Positions 25,301-35,900 of a stretch of 64,000 nucleotides of DNA are shown piece after piece (position 1 is the first letter of the stretch; each line of letters opens with the position of its first letter). Source of the stretch: a virus; IMG/VR virus record IMGVR_UViG_3300045918_000145, positions 1 through 64,000 of that record. The stretch is one strand, 5' to 3'. Both the position numbers and the translations under genes were made by a program. Under the pieces are notes generated by a model. It was not told the DNA's origin and did not search any database. It was given only the letters and a program-made list of their open reading frames with translations.

Positions 25301-28300
25301 ATTCTTTTCAAATATACCTAACAGACCCTGGCGTTTCTTGATCATTTCAGGAGTAACAGATAACTTATCCAGCTCACGCTTAAAGTTTTCGTTGGTCATA
25401 CCAAAAGAAAGAAATTCATCTAATGCTGCAAAGCTTTTATCTGCACGTTGAACGGGGTTGAATACGTAATCCCAACGAGCCTTGGCAGCCACGATTTCAT
25501 GTGCATTAGCTGCATCAGTAAGATCAGCATTTGGATCATTCATAAATACCCTAAAAGCATTGTTGCCGTAGGTATCTTTGAATGAGTCATAAGCCAAGTT
25601 ATACAGATCTGAAACCTGATTACGTAACTCAGCATTCTGATTCAAACCAAAATGAGTAATGTGATGGATTAACTCATGGGCATAGACTTCAGCAGCTGAC
25701 ATTCTAATACCCTGAGTAAGCATACCAGGAGCAGGAGAACTACTCTGATTCTGTCTCTGAATATAAATCTTTTTACCAGTGTCATCCAATTTATATAAAC
25801 CACGAGTGTCTTCCAACAATGACTTATGCTCAGCTATGAATACTTGTACAGGAGTCATTACACGAGCTACGATGTCATTCAGAATACGCTTTAGATCCGC
25901 AACGTGTTCAGGTGAATTCTGTACACTGGTATGAGCTGCCTGATTGTCTAGTGCAAGAATGCTGTCAAATTTATCCACCACATTCTGAGAATCTATATTC
26001 TCCGTGTTAGGACGATTGGTTATTGGATCAACATAGTCATTCTCATTGGTTGATGTATCATTAGCAGATGATGCAAAGAACTTTTCTTGACCAAGATCTT
26101 TTAGAGAATTTATGTCTATATTAGTATTCTCAGCATCCATAGTTAACACTGAATTTGGTTTAACATTGCCAAGTTTTTTATCATCAGCAAATAATGTCTT
26201 ACTTGGATTTGATGGCTCAATAGTAACACCAATACCATTTAAAGGATATTGAGCTGACTGAGTTATATTGCCAGTTATTTCCTTTTTATTATTGGTTACT
26301 TCTTCCGCCATATGTTTTGCATCAAATGTTACTCTATTAAACAGGTTATCCAACGCTTCTTTATTTTCTGCCTCAGTATTAGTTTCACGAAACCCAGATA
26401 CTTCTCTTAAGAATTGCTGTTGAGCTGCTTTGTAAGGTATTTCATCACCAGATTCTCTAGCTTCTTGTCGTATTAAACCAACTTCCATTCTTACTTCTTC
26501 TTTGGAATATCCGTATGTGTCAAAGTTGACAACGTTATCTTTGAATAAAGCTGCAATAAGCTCAGGTTGGCTAATATCATTTGATGAAATAGCATTCTCA
26601 AGAGTTTGTTTAAGTTCCATTTCTGTATGCATATCAAACATAGCCTGACCAAGGCTGTAGTTAGAAACTACGTCAAAGAATCTTTGATTTGCACTATCTC
26701 TAACAGCTTCACTATCTTTGATACTATGAGGGAAACCGTCATGGGCATTGAGTATATCTACTCCTTCAAGACCCATTAGATGATTAGCTACCATTGAGTC
26801 AATCATCTGAATAGATCGAACCATAGCTGAAGCACCTACTTCTTTTAGGTAAGGAATACTGTCAACGTAACCCGTAAATGGAGATAAACCAGATTCTGCA
26901 GTATATGATTGTGAAACCGTAGCTGCATCAGAATAGTCCTTAGTTTTGTTACCCGCGTTATCTTTTTGCCTACCTACCTCAGCCAGTGTTAAATAACTAT
27001 GGTCATTATCAGTATTATCAGGAGTTTTAATCTTTGGAATAAGATGTTCTATACTTTTAAGAATTACTTGTAATTGAGCATTAGTTATACGTCCAACATC
27101 TTTCTTTTCAACCATTACACCTTTAGCTTTAGCCTCTGCAGCATTAGCAGCAATCTGCGCGTCTACTTTAGATTTCAGAACTAAATTGTAAACTGTAGCT
27201 GCTCTTTGAATAAGAGTATTAAATGGCTTACGGGCTTCAATGACAGGCGCATAAACTGTGTCAATGGCGTCTTCCATTGCCTGACCATAAGTTTCTCTGG
27301 TTGCTTTAGTTATAAGTTTGATGGCATCTTTATCTAATTTAAACTTTTTCAGTTTATTAATATCCAGGTTGCCATTAGTCATATATTTAGCCAAAGACAT
27401 TTCTGAACTTGGCTTACCATCATGACTATTGGTAAGAACGGCTACAGATTTAAGTATTTTTTTAAGATCAGCCTCTACTATATCTTTGGATTTATTATCA
27501 ACTACGCCTTTAATGACTTTTTCAATACCACCATAAATGCCGTCACTAATGACGTTCTCTCCGGTCAAGATCATATTCTGTTTATTGATGCCAGCACTGT
27601 ACATAGTCTGCATTGTTCTTGGCTTAGCAAGTTTACGAATAAGACTATTGATAATGCCTTCATTGACTATCTCACCCGTTTCTTTGTCAACATGTTCTGT
27701 GAATCTACCAAGTAAGGTTTCCAGAGCCATTGAATAATTATATTGTCTGTTGGCCTTATTACGAACGTCATCTTTTAGTGTTGAGTTTTTACTGTCAAGA
27801 CGTAATTGCTTTTTCATTTCAGCTATCTTCAACGCCCATTGCTGAGCCATACGTTGATAAGCATCATTGAGGTTATACTGACCAAGTAGTTTATCAAGAT
27901 TTGGTGCTGTTTTACGTCTATCAATACTCATACCGCCCATAGCCAAAGATGCTAATACTTCGCGCTTATCTGCACTATCTGGTATCAACATCATAATTCC
28001 AATGATAGGGCCATTACTTACACCATCTATTTCATTGTACATATCGGTTTTGAATAAACCTTTACCAGGGTCTTCAGACGACTTATAAGCCTCGTAACGA
28101 GCATACTCAACCAGACCCTTAAGACTATGTAGCTTTTCTTTACCAGCGACTACACCGGCTGCTATGGCACTCTTTTGAGTGTCATTCATAACGCCTGTAG
28201 CCTGATAGGTTTGAATTGCTTTTATGGCATTAGCAAACACATCTTTTTTAAGTAGATCTGTTAGTTGAGTTAATTGATTATCAACACCACCAACCTTACC

Positions 28301-30004
28301 TGATTCAATACCAAAGGATAAGGCAACTGCTTGTAGAAATGCATTGTCAGTGGCTTTATCTGTTTTTGGATTAAATTCAGTAAGCCACGAAGTAGGACTA
28401 AATAGATTCCTGTGCATCTTTGAATTCTGTGGATTAAGATTGCCAGTTTGAATCATACGCATATTGTTCATAAACTTTGCAGCTATGTAAAATAAAGTAT
28501 TTTGGTTTTCTGTCTTTCTTAAATCAGCTTGCCTCATCCAAGCTTTTAGATTCTTGAGGTCACGCTGAATACCTCTGTTAGCACCATCTACACTCTTATT
28601 ACGGGTTTCTAGCAAATGCGTATCGTCAACCATACCAATGATAGCATCTAAAGCAGAACCCTCTCCTAGAGCCTGAAACACATCCATTGAATGCTGACTT
28701 GCATCGTATGCAACATCCACATTCTTTTTAAGATTTGCTGTTTGTTTCTTGCCAACAGTACCATTTCTGCCTATAGGAGCGTTATCAGGCATAAATATTT
28801 TAGACCATGAAAAGTTAGTAGCATCTGACTCATTGTCGAACAATTTATCAAACGCACCTGGGGCATTACTCATATGTTCTTCGCCAATAGTCATATGAGT
28901 TGGAGTGTCATATTTATGATCACTCACCAGTTTTAGAAACTTAGCGGTAGATTTTCCATTCTTACCTTCATTCTTAGGATCACTATCAAAAGCTCTTTGC
29001 TCAGCTGTTTGAGGATGGAACACTTCACCAGTTTCCAGAGTCTCATTATTTTTAAGAGCTTCAATACCTCGTGTTCCGTCTTCTTTACCCGTATAGACTT
29101 CTTGGCGTTCAAAGTATGGTTTACCGTTTTTGGTCTTCATTGTTTCCATAGCTGCTATAGCCATGAAACCAAGAGACATCTCAAGACGCGCTTTGGCATT
29201 CATATCAGATGTTTCAGTTGGCTTAATAGACATACGTTGTAGTATCTTTGAACCAAGTTGTTTAGCCAAAGCCTCAGCAGGTACTCCTAATTTCATTAAA
29301 TGCTCCACTAGACTATCAGGCATTGGTTCATCTTTACCATAACCCATCAAATCTCGAAGAGATTCCGTAGTTTGACCAGTAGCAGTAGTACCGTTAGTAT
29401 GAAGCCATTCATACATTGTAGCAGCCATAGCTGTCTTAGTAGGTACGTCAAGCTTGCTAGTGTATGTATTACCTTCATAGGTGACTGATGCAGGTTCTTT
29501 TGGATTAGTTGCATCACGAAATGGTAGATACTTAATCATATCTTTAAAACGATAGAATCTATCGCCTTTAGGCTCAAAGATCTGTTCAATAGTTTGTTGG
29601 AATGGTTTATTAAAGTTGTCATTGAAATACTTGATAGATGCTATTTCTTTATCTGAAATATCATTTTCACGCAGAAGGGTAGACTTAAGCGCATTGGTTA
29701 CTGAACCAACTCTTTGAACAATGTTCTTGAGAAGTTTCTTTAAACCAACAGGCTCAAACTGGTTAAGCTCGTTGTTCGTGTCTTCTTCACGATTTGTGTA
29801 TGAATAAGCTACAGAGGACTTAATAGCCTCCTGTTGAGCACTTTTTATTACTTGGTCATACTGATCTTTAAAAGATTTCTTTTGACTCTGTAAGTCTTCT
29901 ACATGCTTCTCAAGTAGCATTGTTTTACCATTTCGTACTTGATTCTGTATTTTGGTATTAAGTTTATACTTGAGCATATTCATATTTAAACAGGATTGTG
30001 ACAT
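22355..30004 (-). CDS. N4-type virion RNA polymerase (vRNAP)
   Basis: 2549 aa, ATG behind GGGAG. Central single-subunit T7-like polymerase motifs: motif A EIDGVSNGP (about residue 658), motif B R-x3-K-x3-M-x3-Y (RKLAKPRTMQTMY, about 795) and motif C AHDG (about 1088), the catalytic Asp, Lys/Tyr and Asp. The order and spacing match the central domain of N4 gp50. In N4 this protein is packaged in the capsid, injected with DNA and transcribes early genes from hairpin promoters. This one is about 950 residues shorter than N4's. A zincin-like HELIHH (about 1446) with a downstream DEFLSFGMTN suggests an embedded metallopeptidase-like module. Last gene of the late unit. Confidence 0.88.
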   Translation of the reverse strand: MSQSCLNMNMLKYKLNTKIQNQVRNGKTMLLEKHVEDLQSQKKSFKDQYDQVIKSAQQEAIKSSVAYSYTNREEDTNNELNQFEPVGLKKLLKNIVQRVGSVTNALKSTLLRENDISDKEIASIKYFNDNFNKPFQQTIEQIFEPKGDRFYRFKDMIKYLPFRDATNPKEPASVTYEGNTYTSKLDVPTKTAMAATMYEWLHTNGTTATGQTTESLRDLMGYGKDEPMPDSLVEHLMKLGVPAEALAKQLGSKILQRMSIKPTETSDMNAKARLEMSLGFMAIAAMETMKTKNGKPYFERQEVYTGKEDGTRGIEALKNNETLETGEVFHPQTAEQRAFDSDPKNEGKNGKSTAKFLKLVSDHKYDTPTHMTIGEEHMSNAPGAFDKLFDNESDATNFSWSKIFMPDNAPIGRNGTVGKKQTANLKKNVDVAYDASQHSMDVFQALGEGSALDAIIGMVDDTHLLETRNKSVDGANRGIQRDLKNLKAWMRQADLRKTENQNTLFYIAAKFMNNMRMIQTGNLNPQNSKMHRNLFSPTSWLTEFNPKTDKATDNAFLQAVALSFGIESGKVGGVDNQLTQLTDLLKKDVFANAIKAIQTYQATGVMNDTQKSAIAAGVVAGKEKLHSLKGLVEYARYEAYKSSEDPGKGLFKTDMYNEIDGVSNGPIIGIMMLIPDSADKREVLASLAMGGMSIDRRKTAPNLDKLLGQYNLNDAYQRMAQQWALKIAEMKKQLRLDSKNSTLKDDVRNKANRQYNYSMALETLLGRFTEHVDKETGEIVNEGIINSLIRKLAKPRTMQTMYSAGINKQNMILTGENVISDGIYGGIEKVIKGVVDNKSKDIVEADLKKILKSVAVLTNSHDGKPSSEMSLAKYMTNGNLDINKLKKFKLDKDAIKLITKATRETYGQAMEDAIDTVYAPVIEARKPFNTLIQRAATVYNLVLKSKVDAQIAANAAEAKAKGVMVEKKDVGRITNAQLQVILKSIEHLIPKIKTPDNTDNDHSYLTLAEVGRQKDNAGNKTKDYSDAATVSQSYTAESGLSPFTGYVDSIPYLKEVGASAMVRSIQMIDSMVANHLMGLEGVDILNAHDGFPHSIKDSEAVRDSANQRFFDVVSNYSLGQAMFDMHTEMELKQTLENAISSNDISQPELIAALFKDNVVNFDTYGYSKEEVRMEVGLIRQEARESGDEIPYKAAQQQFLREVSGFRETNTEAENKEALDNLFNRVTFDAKHMAEEVTNNKKEITGNITQSAQYPLNGIGVTIEPSNPSKTLFADDKKLGNVKPNSVLTMDAENTNIDINSLKDLGQEKFFASSANDTSTNENDYVDPITNRPNTENIDSQNVVDKFDSILALDNQAAHTSVQNSPEHVADLKRILNDIVARVMTPVQVFIAEHKSLLEDTRGLYKLDDTGKKIYIQRQNQSSSPAPGMLTQGIRMSAAEVYAHELIHHITHFGLNQNAELRNQVSDLYNLAYDSFKDTYGNNAFRVFMNDPNADLTDAANAHEIVAAKARWDYVFNPVQRADKSFAALDEFLSFGMTNENFKRELDKLSVTPEMIKKRQGLLGIFEKNIQTTIVNLFTKIMDFVQTTFNHQQHSSNVAVELENLVKALSLIENKQANVLFQAAGEAEAKTTAFGVTMDNKIKDVASKVMSTTAIGKMMAELKKLPEVDNMIGHQMRLAMLWYNDQEQGIVPTLFNEMKGVTERFRVFYDMLGNRKLVLDGAKNDVAQVIRDTLNQYFKRKLESHEKSAMGKTLLKGDISSLLDKNSLQVIRGFIDNKVQRQAEVDRLLGEIQAVLTPVIKNPARIKQYMTFFEGGVTDLAYGMITGHSFKQGVNYRNANNLALMNKTGFDGSLTDSTFSQVVELLDRAASVKSMDYMKMADKKIISNLMKEDISAIENVLNSHKLLKEQILTDLFYDNPALMEKGYTKTILNSRVQMEFGTIHDEQRLADQGFTRNGELKRDPTDPVQDTIYVYTNVGGGTINDLQEGIVSFQQNKTKGVNSYDIQHQIGNQVNPEFAADANNAKVLRATEAKIKVMLQSSARTTGVDLGENYLTPKFDTKGNITNMRYVMSEFAKDTYLQQFSEFDSILGAMASTRVDKIVTPEINQDVVIALKDMWDTDREKYPGSFVKIGPHSDHARYRDIYNMFPPKMKQQILSYWGKNEMMIPQDIVDLVFGQRKYSISEMFGKTKEERNVFESLVVEGMQFALGFENPFVDSDKQVQSVLGRTANRAKTIEDFLVQLTKLTKANIVVRNFFVTWGNHVSNVMYLKSKGIPLKDIIPLQREAFSSALRYQADNSKLQVLLQKREVTAVKQSLSAAERSVMVTNMTREIKRLENEIAINPSTAMIAAGLLPSIVDDVDTGHIQSPFKFGLNKAIDTGLSKLHPTVEKVGRTIFMTEDTEGYRMLNNAVKMTDYVGRYVLYKHYTKEGMTHDNAVSKVTDEFIDFAPPTHRMIEYANNVGLMWFTKYQLRVLKHIKNVVAEHPFSTLATFIIGHQLGNQNILNSIPGVTKGMLSFIGNPLSALLSGGPKILYVNGLEHVGEMLMGD

Positions 30005-30029
30005 AATACACTCCCAATGGTTAAATTTA

Positions 30030-30057
30030 GAAAAGGCTTCCTTACGAAAGCCTTTTC
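30030..30057 (-). terminator. Hairpin before the vRNAP gene
   Basis: GAAAAGGCTT (30030-30039) pairs perfectly with AAGCCTTTTC (30048-30057), 8-base loop. It lies between the tiny gene at 30080 and the vRNAP start and may partly terminate late transcription. No long U-tract on the minus strand. Confidence 0.55.
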
Positions 30058-30079
30058 AGATTAGATTAATACGAAGTGC

Positions 30080-30115
30080 CTAGCACTTTTTCCCGCCACC
30101 TTTTTTCTTAGCCAT
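30080..30115 (-). CDS. Tiny Lys/Gly-rich peptide (11 aa)
   Basis: MAKKKGGGKKC, 11 residues, ATG about six bases after GGTGGTGA. Very short basic Lys/Gly peptides ending in Cys are repeatedly found among head or ejection genes of podoviruses, which makes translation plausible. Its own sigma70-like promoter lies just upstream. Confidence 0.5.
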   Translation of the reverse strand: MAKKKGGGKKC

Positions 30116-30147
30116 TTGAAATCACCACCTTTATAGTTAGTAACAGC

Positions 30148-30176
30148 TGTATAGTATATATTACGTAATATGGCAA
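30148..30176 (-). promoter_or_regulatory. Sigma70-like late promoter for the tiny gene and vRNAP
   Basis: Minus strand: TTGCCA (30176-30171), 17-bp spacer, TATACA (30153-30148). The spacer holds a perfect 12-bp palindrome TATTACGTAATA. N4 late promoters are sigma70-type, so this could give extra expression of vRNAP. Confidence 0.5.
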
Positions 30177-30180
30177 TAAT

Positions 30181-30411
30181 TTATGTTGGAGATGTAGGCC
30201 ATACTGGATTGTATGGATCACATGTTTCAGGGAAATCTCTAAGAGCTTGACGATATATTACCCATTCTGCTTTTTTCTCTGGGGTGAGGGGTGAGTCAGA
30301 ACCTTGTGTCCAATCGCATTTAAACAATAAATTATTACGAATCTCTTTATATCTTGAAATTAAATATTCGTTTTCTGTTATGTCTATATTTTTCCTAATT
30401 ATCACACTCAT
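30181..30411 (-). CDS. Tail fibre assembly/chaperone-like protein (76 aa)
   Basis: Start at 30411 (MSVIIRKN), overlapping the previous stop. The ending DWTQGSDSPLTPEKKAEW...YRQALRDFPE...PVWPTSP is the pattern of phage tail assembly chaperones that follow fibre or tip genes. Expected to help fold or attach the 739-aa tail protein upstream. Confidence 0.75.
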   Translation of the reverse strand: MSVIIRKNIDITENEYLISRYKEIRNNLLFKCDWTQGSDSPLTPEKKAEWVIYRQALRDFPETCDPYNPVWPTSPT

Positions 30412-32627
30412 CGTTTTGTCCCTAAACCTACCATAGATGCACGAATAAAATCTAAATAGTTGTACTGACCCGGTCTTGAATTTGAATAAGTAAATTGCAG
30501 GGTATAAGTCCAATTACCTACTCCGGGTGAATCATATAATGTTAAAGCACCAATCAACTGCTCAAGCGGAGGTATATCAGGATAGGTACAAACCGCTGTT
30601 TGCTGAAATAACATGGCGTTTGGCGTACCAATAATCTCTCCGTTTCTACAAAATTGTGCTGTTACGGTATACGAATTACTTAATTCAATTCCATTTGAGC
30701 TAGCCATACAACCAGCATTTATCATAAAGCTGGCATTTAAGATTACTCCGTATGCTTTGCCAATGGGCATATCAAATTCTATGGAAAGTTTGTTGATAGA
30801 ATGAGATAGATCTTCCCAACCCGAAATAAATATATCATGGTTGGTAGCAGTGTAATCATGACTTTCTAGTGGAAAAGTTACAGCATTACCCTTTATCTGC
30901 AACGTATCAACACCCAAGTCTCCTGTGGATATCTTATCGCCATCAATAGTCGTCTGGGTCGGTCTAGTCCAAATATTTGCCGCCATATTGACAGCACCCT
31001 TAGCTTTATCTGCTATAGCATTAAGTAGTGTCTGTCTGGTTGAGTATACATTAGCAAATTTACTTCTAAAAACAGTTCCATCAATTACTACGTTACTGCC
31101 TGGTATAGTACCAAAACCAGTAAGCCCACTGATATATGTGGTAAGATCTGATACGGCAGTGCCATACGCAGTGTTTTCAGTTGTTATATGATACGTTGAA
31201 GCAAGTTCTGCTATTCCCTCCACTTCGTTAGCGAGCGTGTTGTATTCTAAAAGTGCTGCCGGTTTTTCACCTGGAGTAATAATATTGTTAGAGGCGATGT
31301 CTGTTAATGTATTTAATGCTGCTGTAGCATTTGCACTAGCATTAGCGAGTATTGTAGATGCTGTGCTATCAATATCAGCTAAACTTGTTGGCTTATCTGT
31401 AAGATGAGCATACCCAGCAGACCCGCTACTAAAAGTCACTTTACCCGTAAAATCAAAGACACCACCATCAAAACTAAATTTATTATTTGCATCTTGTGCA
31501 AATTGAAATGTTCCGTTTTTATTAATTCGCCACCCAGCCGTTCCTATTACAAAATTTGAGCTTTCTATGTAATTACCTATTTTAGCGTTAGTAATATTTC
31601 CATCAGTAATCATTGCAGTTGTGATTGTTGCGTCAGCAATCAAGGCTGAATTTATATATACTTGCCCATCTGTGACAATAAATGGCACTGCTTGCTCAAG
31701 AGGATCATCAGGGTCAACTATTGAAAATCTGTCGGCCAGTATAATAAAGTCTGCATTCTCTCCATCGTTGGCTAAACCAAATCCAGCAATGTGACCATTA
31801 ACATCAGTCTTGAGAGTATATTGAGCGTATAGATTGGCTTCAACTAGTTTCCAGTGAGATGCATTATCAGGCGGAAATAAGCCAATATTAGGCGGATCAG
31901 TAAGCTTGGTAATGCATTGGTATATCTTTCCACTATAAGTGTCTGTAAGACCGCCTATCATGGCAGACTCACCTTTTTGGTATTCCTTATTATCTACCCA
32001 TAAAGGTGCAATGGTTTGTGCTCTGACTTGTGATTCTATTTGTAAGGCAGCACTTAAATCTCCAAGTGAATTACCAGTAGATGCAATAAGCGTTTCAACA
32101 TGAGTAGCTATAGCTCCATCTAGATTTGCGGTTGTTGTGTATTCATCTAATGTAAGAGCTATATTATCTCCTACTGAGGATAATAAACCATCCCTTCGTG
32201 TAGCCCATGCTGCGTCTGCAGTAGCAGTAGTAGAGTAATCAGCAAAGATTCCTGCGAGGCTATCTGTTGTTACAGCTAGTGACACCGCATTATTTAAATC
32301 CCAAACGTCACTTTCAATAGTACCAATTCTATCAATACGGCTAGCCAAGTCACCAAATAACTCTGTGGATTTAATCTGACCAGTTAATTTATTGATAAGA
32401 TACTCAGTAGTGATCAAATCAGTTACTTCATCATTAGTAGGCGTATGACCGTCCTGACCCTTTTCTGTAGCATATTTGACTATAATAGGTAAGTCAGTAT
32501 TAGATACAATAATTTGAGCGTTCTGGGTCAGATTAACTACATCAGGACTATCCAATACAGTAATGTTAGACCTATTCTGTACAAGTACTACTGGACGATC
32601 TTGTTGTATCAAAACTAAATCGTTCAT
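30408..32627 (-). CDS. Tail tip/host-specificity-type protein (739 aa)
   Basis: Extended tail protein. Residues about 190-250 resemble a carbohydrate-binding-like module (PLWVDNKEYQKGESAMIGG...YQCI). The middle carries J-like repeats (ATITTAMITDGNITNAKIGNYIESSNF; FAQDANNKFSFDGGVFDFTGKV), then a long helical stalk (AAALNTLTDIASNNIITPGEKP), also found in lambda J-type tip proteins. A beta-rich C-terminus may bind the host. A J-like tip in an N4-like podovirus is somewhat unusual. Followed by its chaperone-like gene. Confidence 0.65.
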   Translation of the reverse strand: MNDLVLIQQDRPVVLVQNRSNITVLDSPDVVNLTQNAQIIVSNTDLPIIVKYATEKGQDGHTPTNDEVTDLITTEYLINKLTGQIKSTELFGDLASRIDRIGTIESDVWDLNNAVSLAVTTDSLAGIFADYSTTATADAAWATRRDGLLSSVGDNIALTLDEYTTTANLDGAIATHVETLIASTGNSLGDLSAALQIESQVRAQTIAPLWVDNKEYQKGESAMIGGLTDTYSGKIYQCITKLTDPPNIGLFPPDNASHWKLVEANLYAQYTLKTDVNGHIAGFGLANDGENADFIILADRFSIVDPDDPLEQAVPFIVTDGQVYINSALIADATITTAMITDGNITNAKIGNYIESSNFVIGTAGWRINKNGTFQFAQDANNKFSFDGGVFDFTGKVTFSSGSAGYAHLTDKPTSLADIDSTASTILANASANATAALNTLTDIASNNIITPGEKPAALLEYNTLANEVEGIAELASTYHITTENTAYGTAVSDLTTYISGLTGFGTIPGSNVVIDGTVFRSKFANVYSTRQTLLNAIADKAKGAVNMAANIWTRPTQTTIDGDKISTGDLGVDTLQIKGNAVTFPLESHDYTATNHDIFISGWEDLSHSINKLSIEFDMPIGKAYGVILNASFMINAGCMASSNGIELSNSYTVTAQFCRNGEIIGTPNAMLFQQTAVCTYPDIPPLEQLIGALTLYDSPGVGNWTYTLQFTYSNSRPGQYNYLDFIRASMVGLGTKR

Positions 32628-32932
32628 AGAGGATTCCGCACAGAGATATGAAATTGATCAGAAGTCTGACTTCCTGAGATATCTGATCTCATCAGTTCTG
32701 CTAGATAACCACCAACAGGTAACCCACCGAAACCAATAGATACTTCTCCACGAGGCCCGTCAACAACTGTACCAGTCAACGTAGTAGTTGTTGGAGTTGT
32801 AGCAACTCGACACACAACAGTACTGGATGTAAGATCCACAACCACAGTTTCACCAGCAGGGCCAATTGTATTTTGATACTGTATAAGAGTAGATCTTGAG
32901 TCACCATGAACAATATTTAGAGTGCCAGTCAT
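32624..32932 (-). CDS. Small beta-rich structural protein (102 aa)
   Basis: 102 aa, overlapping both neighbours by four bases (ATGA couplings). Beta-rich with GPAGETVVVDLTSSTVVCRV and a GEVSIGFGGLPVGGYLAEL segment, like Ig-like tail or baseplate accessory domains in other phages. Probably a tail component placed with the tip protein. Confidence 0.6.
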   Translation of the reverse strand: MTGTLNIVHGDSRSTLIQYQNTIGPAGETVVVDLTSSTVVCRVATTPTTTTLTGTVVDGPRGEVSIGFGGLPVGGYLAELMRSDISGSQTSDQFHISVRNPL

Positions 32933-35900
32933 ATGTTATCCTTTAACACATTTGATTTAACACATTTGAGAATGTCATTAGCTTCATCTATTTGTGAATC
33001 TATATCAGCAATTGCTTCAGAGTACAATTTCATAATTGGTTTACCGTTAGCGTCTACTCCTACCTGTATTTCAATATCACCTATGTTATCAACAGCTGAC
33101 AAGTTATCTGCTACTTCAACTGGAGCTTCAGTTACTGTTTCAGGTTGAACCTGTGGAGCAACAACCTCATCAGATGTAGGTGTTACTATTGCTTCTGGTT
33201 TTGCGGTAGTCTCAGGAGCTGTTTGAGCTTCTTTGGTATATGTAATTGGTTCCAGACCAATATCCTGTCTAGCTTTATTTATAAGTTCATATACCTTCTC
33301 TATTCCAGTATTTTTAAATGCTGCTTCTGCCTTGGCAATCGCTTCGGTTTGAGTAGTATAATGACCGCCCATACGTTTGCCAATAGATGTTTCATATACC
33401 GTATAACCAAGCCCATCAGCTTTATGAGCCATGAATTTAAATTCAGATAAGCCATGAAACTCAATAAGTCTACCTTTAGTTTCAACTACCTCACCGTCTG
33501 TATTTTCATAAGAACCAACAACTAGTCTGCTGTTAGGTTTAAATCCAGCTTTGGTTGATCCATAGTCGCCTGTTTCTGTTTTACTAGCGGCGGTGACTGT
33601 TTCGGTATCTCCTTCAGGTTTGACAGTAGTTTCTGTTTGAATAGGTTTGCTTGTTTCATTTTTGCTTCCTTCATTAGCTTTATTGGATTTAATCCAAGCT
33701 TCTTTATATTTAGTACCTAACTCAGTAATATTATCCAAATAATCCTGATGGTCGTTATTCTTTTTGGCAGCTTGATAAATATCTCGTATTTCTTTCAAAC
33801 CTTTTTCAGTTACGTTGCCAGTTTTCAATTCAGCCTGTAATGCAGTTAATCTCTTCTTGCCAGTTTTTTCTACTGGCTTTTGTGGAGTGTCAACTACAGG
33901 TTTACTTTCCACAACAGGTTTTGTAGCAACTGGACTTGTCACAACAGGAACAGATTCTGTAGGCTTAATATTAGAGGCTGTAGGAGCTGTTTGAGCAACA
34001 GTGCTAGTACTTGTATTGGTTTTATTGGATAACGTCTTAAATAGACTCTTAGCCAGTTTAACCTCACTATTTAAAGCAGCAGCCTCCTCCTTGATGTTAC
34101 CTATTAAAGGATTTGCTCCTAAACCAGATCTTTGATCAATTACGAATGTTTTACCTACTGCTTTTGCTTTGGCTTGAGCCTCTGCGTAAGCCACTTGATG
34201 CTTTGCTGATAATGGAACACCTTTAGTTACATGGTCATATACAGCCTGAACCATTTCAGCTTTTGCAACATGAACATCACGAAACTTTTCTAAACCATTC
34301 AATTCAGCAGTAGCTTTTGCAGTATTATTAACCTGCGGGTTAAGGAAATGAGTTATACCCTGTATATAAGAATCAATACCTTTAAAGTCAGATCCTTTTA
34401 TACCGTGATAAATGTCATTGCTAACCTCAGCAATAGTTTTACCTGTGGTATTAGATCTAGTAGCTTTTTCTTCAATGGCTTGACGTATTGCACTGGCTTC
34501 TTTCTTATCAGCTAGTAAAGCTTTTACATCTGTGTCTAAGTCAGGTCTTTTGATAAGTTCATCAATGTTATCATTAGTTAGTTCATTCTTGTGAGCACTT
34601 GACCCAAACGACACGCTTTCAACAATCTGCGATTGTGTCGCGGTCTTTGGGTCAAGTGTCACAGCATCTCTTTCCTTGTTACGTTTTGCTTGAGCGTTGG
34701 CATATATGATGTCAACGAAACCATTCAATTTCTCTACTCTGGCTTCTTGCTCAGGCATCAATTTAGTTAAACCATCAAACTCAACTTCCTCAACTTTTGA
34801 AAGTGTCTCACCACTCTCAGTTTTACTAGCCAGTTCCTGAAGTCTTGTCATGGTTTCCAGGTATGATTTACGCTCGTGTGCTTCTATCTCTGAAGCTTTA
34901 TTATAAGCATCTGGAGTGTCATACTTAGTAAGGATCTCTGTGGCTTTGATTGGATTATAATTTGGATTAGCTGGATCAGACATTTCTACATGAGTGTCAT
35001 CAGTATGCTCTATGGTTGCTATATCCTTTTTGTAATTAGCGTCAGCCTGAGTAACATTCAATTTATTGGCTGCAACTAGAGATTCCTTTTGAATCTTAGC
35101 CATAACCTTACTCTCAGGTGTAGCACTTAAGATATTGCCTACAAATGACTTGGTTTTATCAGCAGCTATTTTTGTTCCAAAAGCTGCTCTGTCAACAACT
35201 GCACCTAAAGGGCCAGAACCAACACCACCAAGTAATTCATTGGCTAGGTTGGTAAATGTAAGTGGTTCACCTATTGAAGATGTAGCTATTGCTTCTGTTG
35301 CTGGTTCACTTAAAGCTTCACCAGTCGCATGACCTGCAAAATGACCTAGTTTAGATTTAAAACTGTGAGCCGACATTATTGCAGAAGCAACTTTGTTAAC
35401 TTCGTTTTCAGTATATTTTTCTACAGCTACTCCACTAGCTTTAGCCGCAATTGTTATAGCAGTTTGATCACCCGCAGCTACGATGATTCTGGCTTTATTT
35501 AAAGCTGCACGAGCAGGAGCACTAAATACTCGACCTAAGCCAGCACCTAATGCAGTATCTGCTGCTGCGAGAGTAGTTGAATAAGTTAATGCCTTTTCCT
35601 GCGCTGATTGAACCCATTCTTTATTCTGAGCCAATAATGCTAGGTTTTGCTTGGTAGGTGGTAATCCTATAGATTTTAATTTATCTTCGGCCAGTTCCAA
35701 GAATTTAGATGATAATGCATCTCCAGATTCAGCCGCAAACATACCAGCACCAGCACCTATGGCAGTACCTAAACCAGGAACTACACTACCAGCTGCTCCA
35801 CCTGCTGCAGCTCCAGCAGCTATGCTTGTCATGGATGAAATGGAATCAGCACCCACATTGATTACACCGCCTGGATTGGCAACCAATTCAGGTACAGCTG

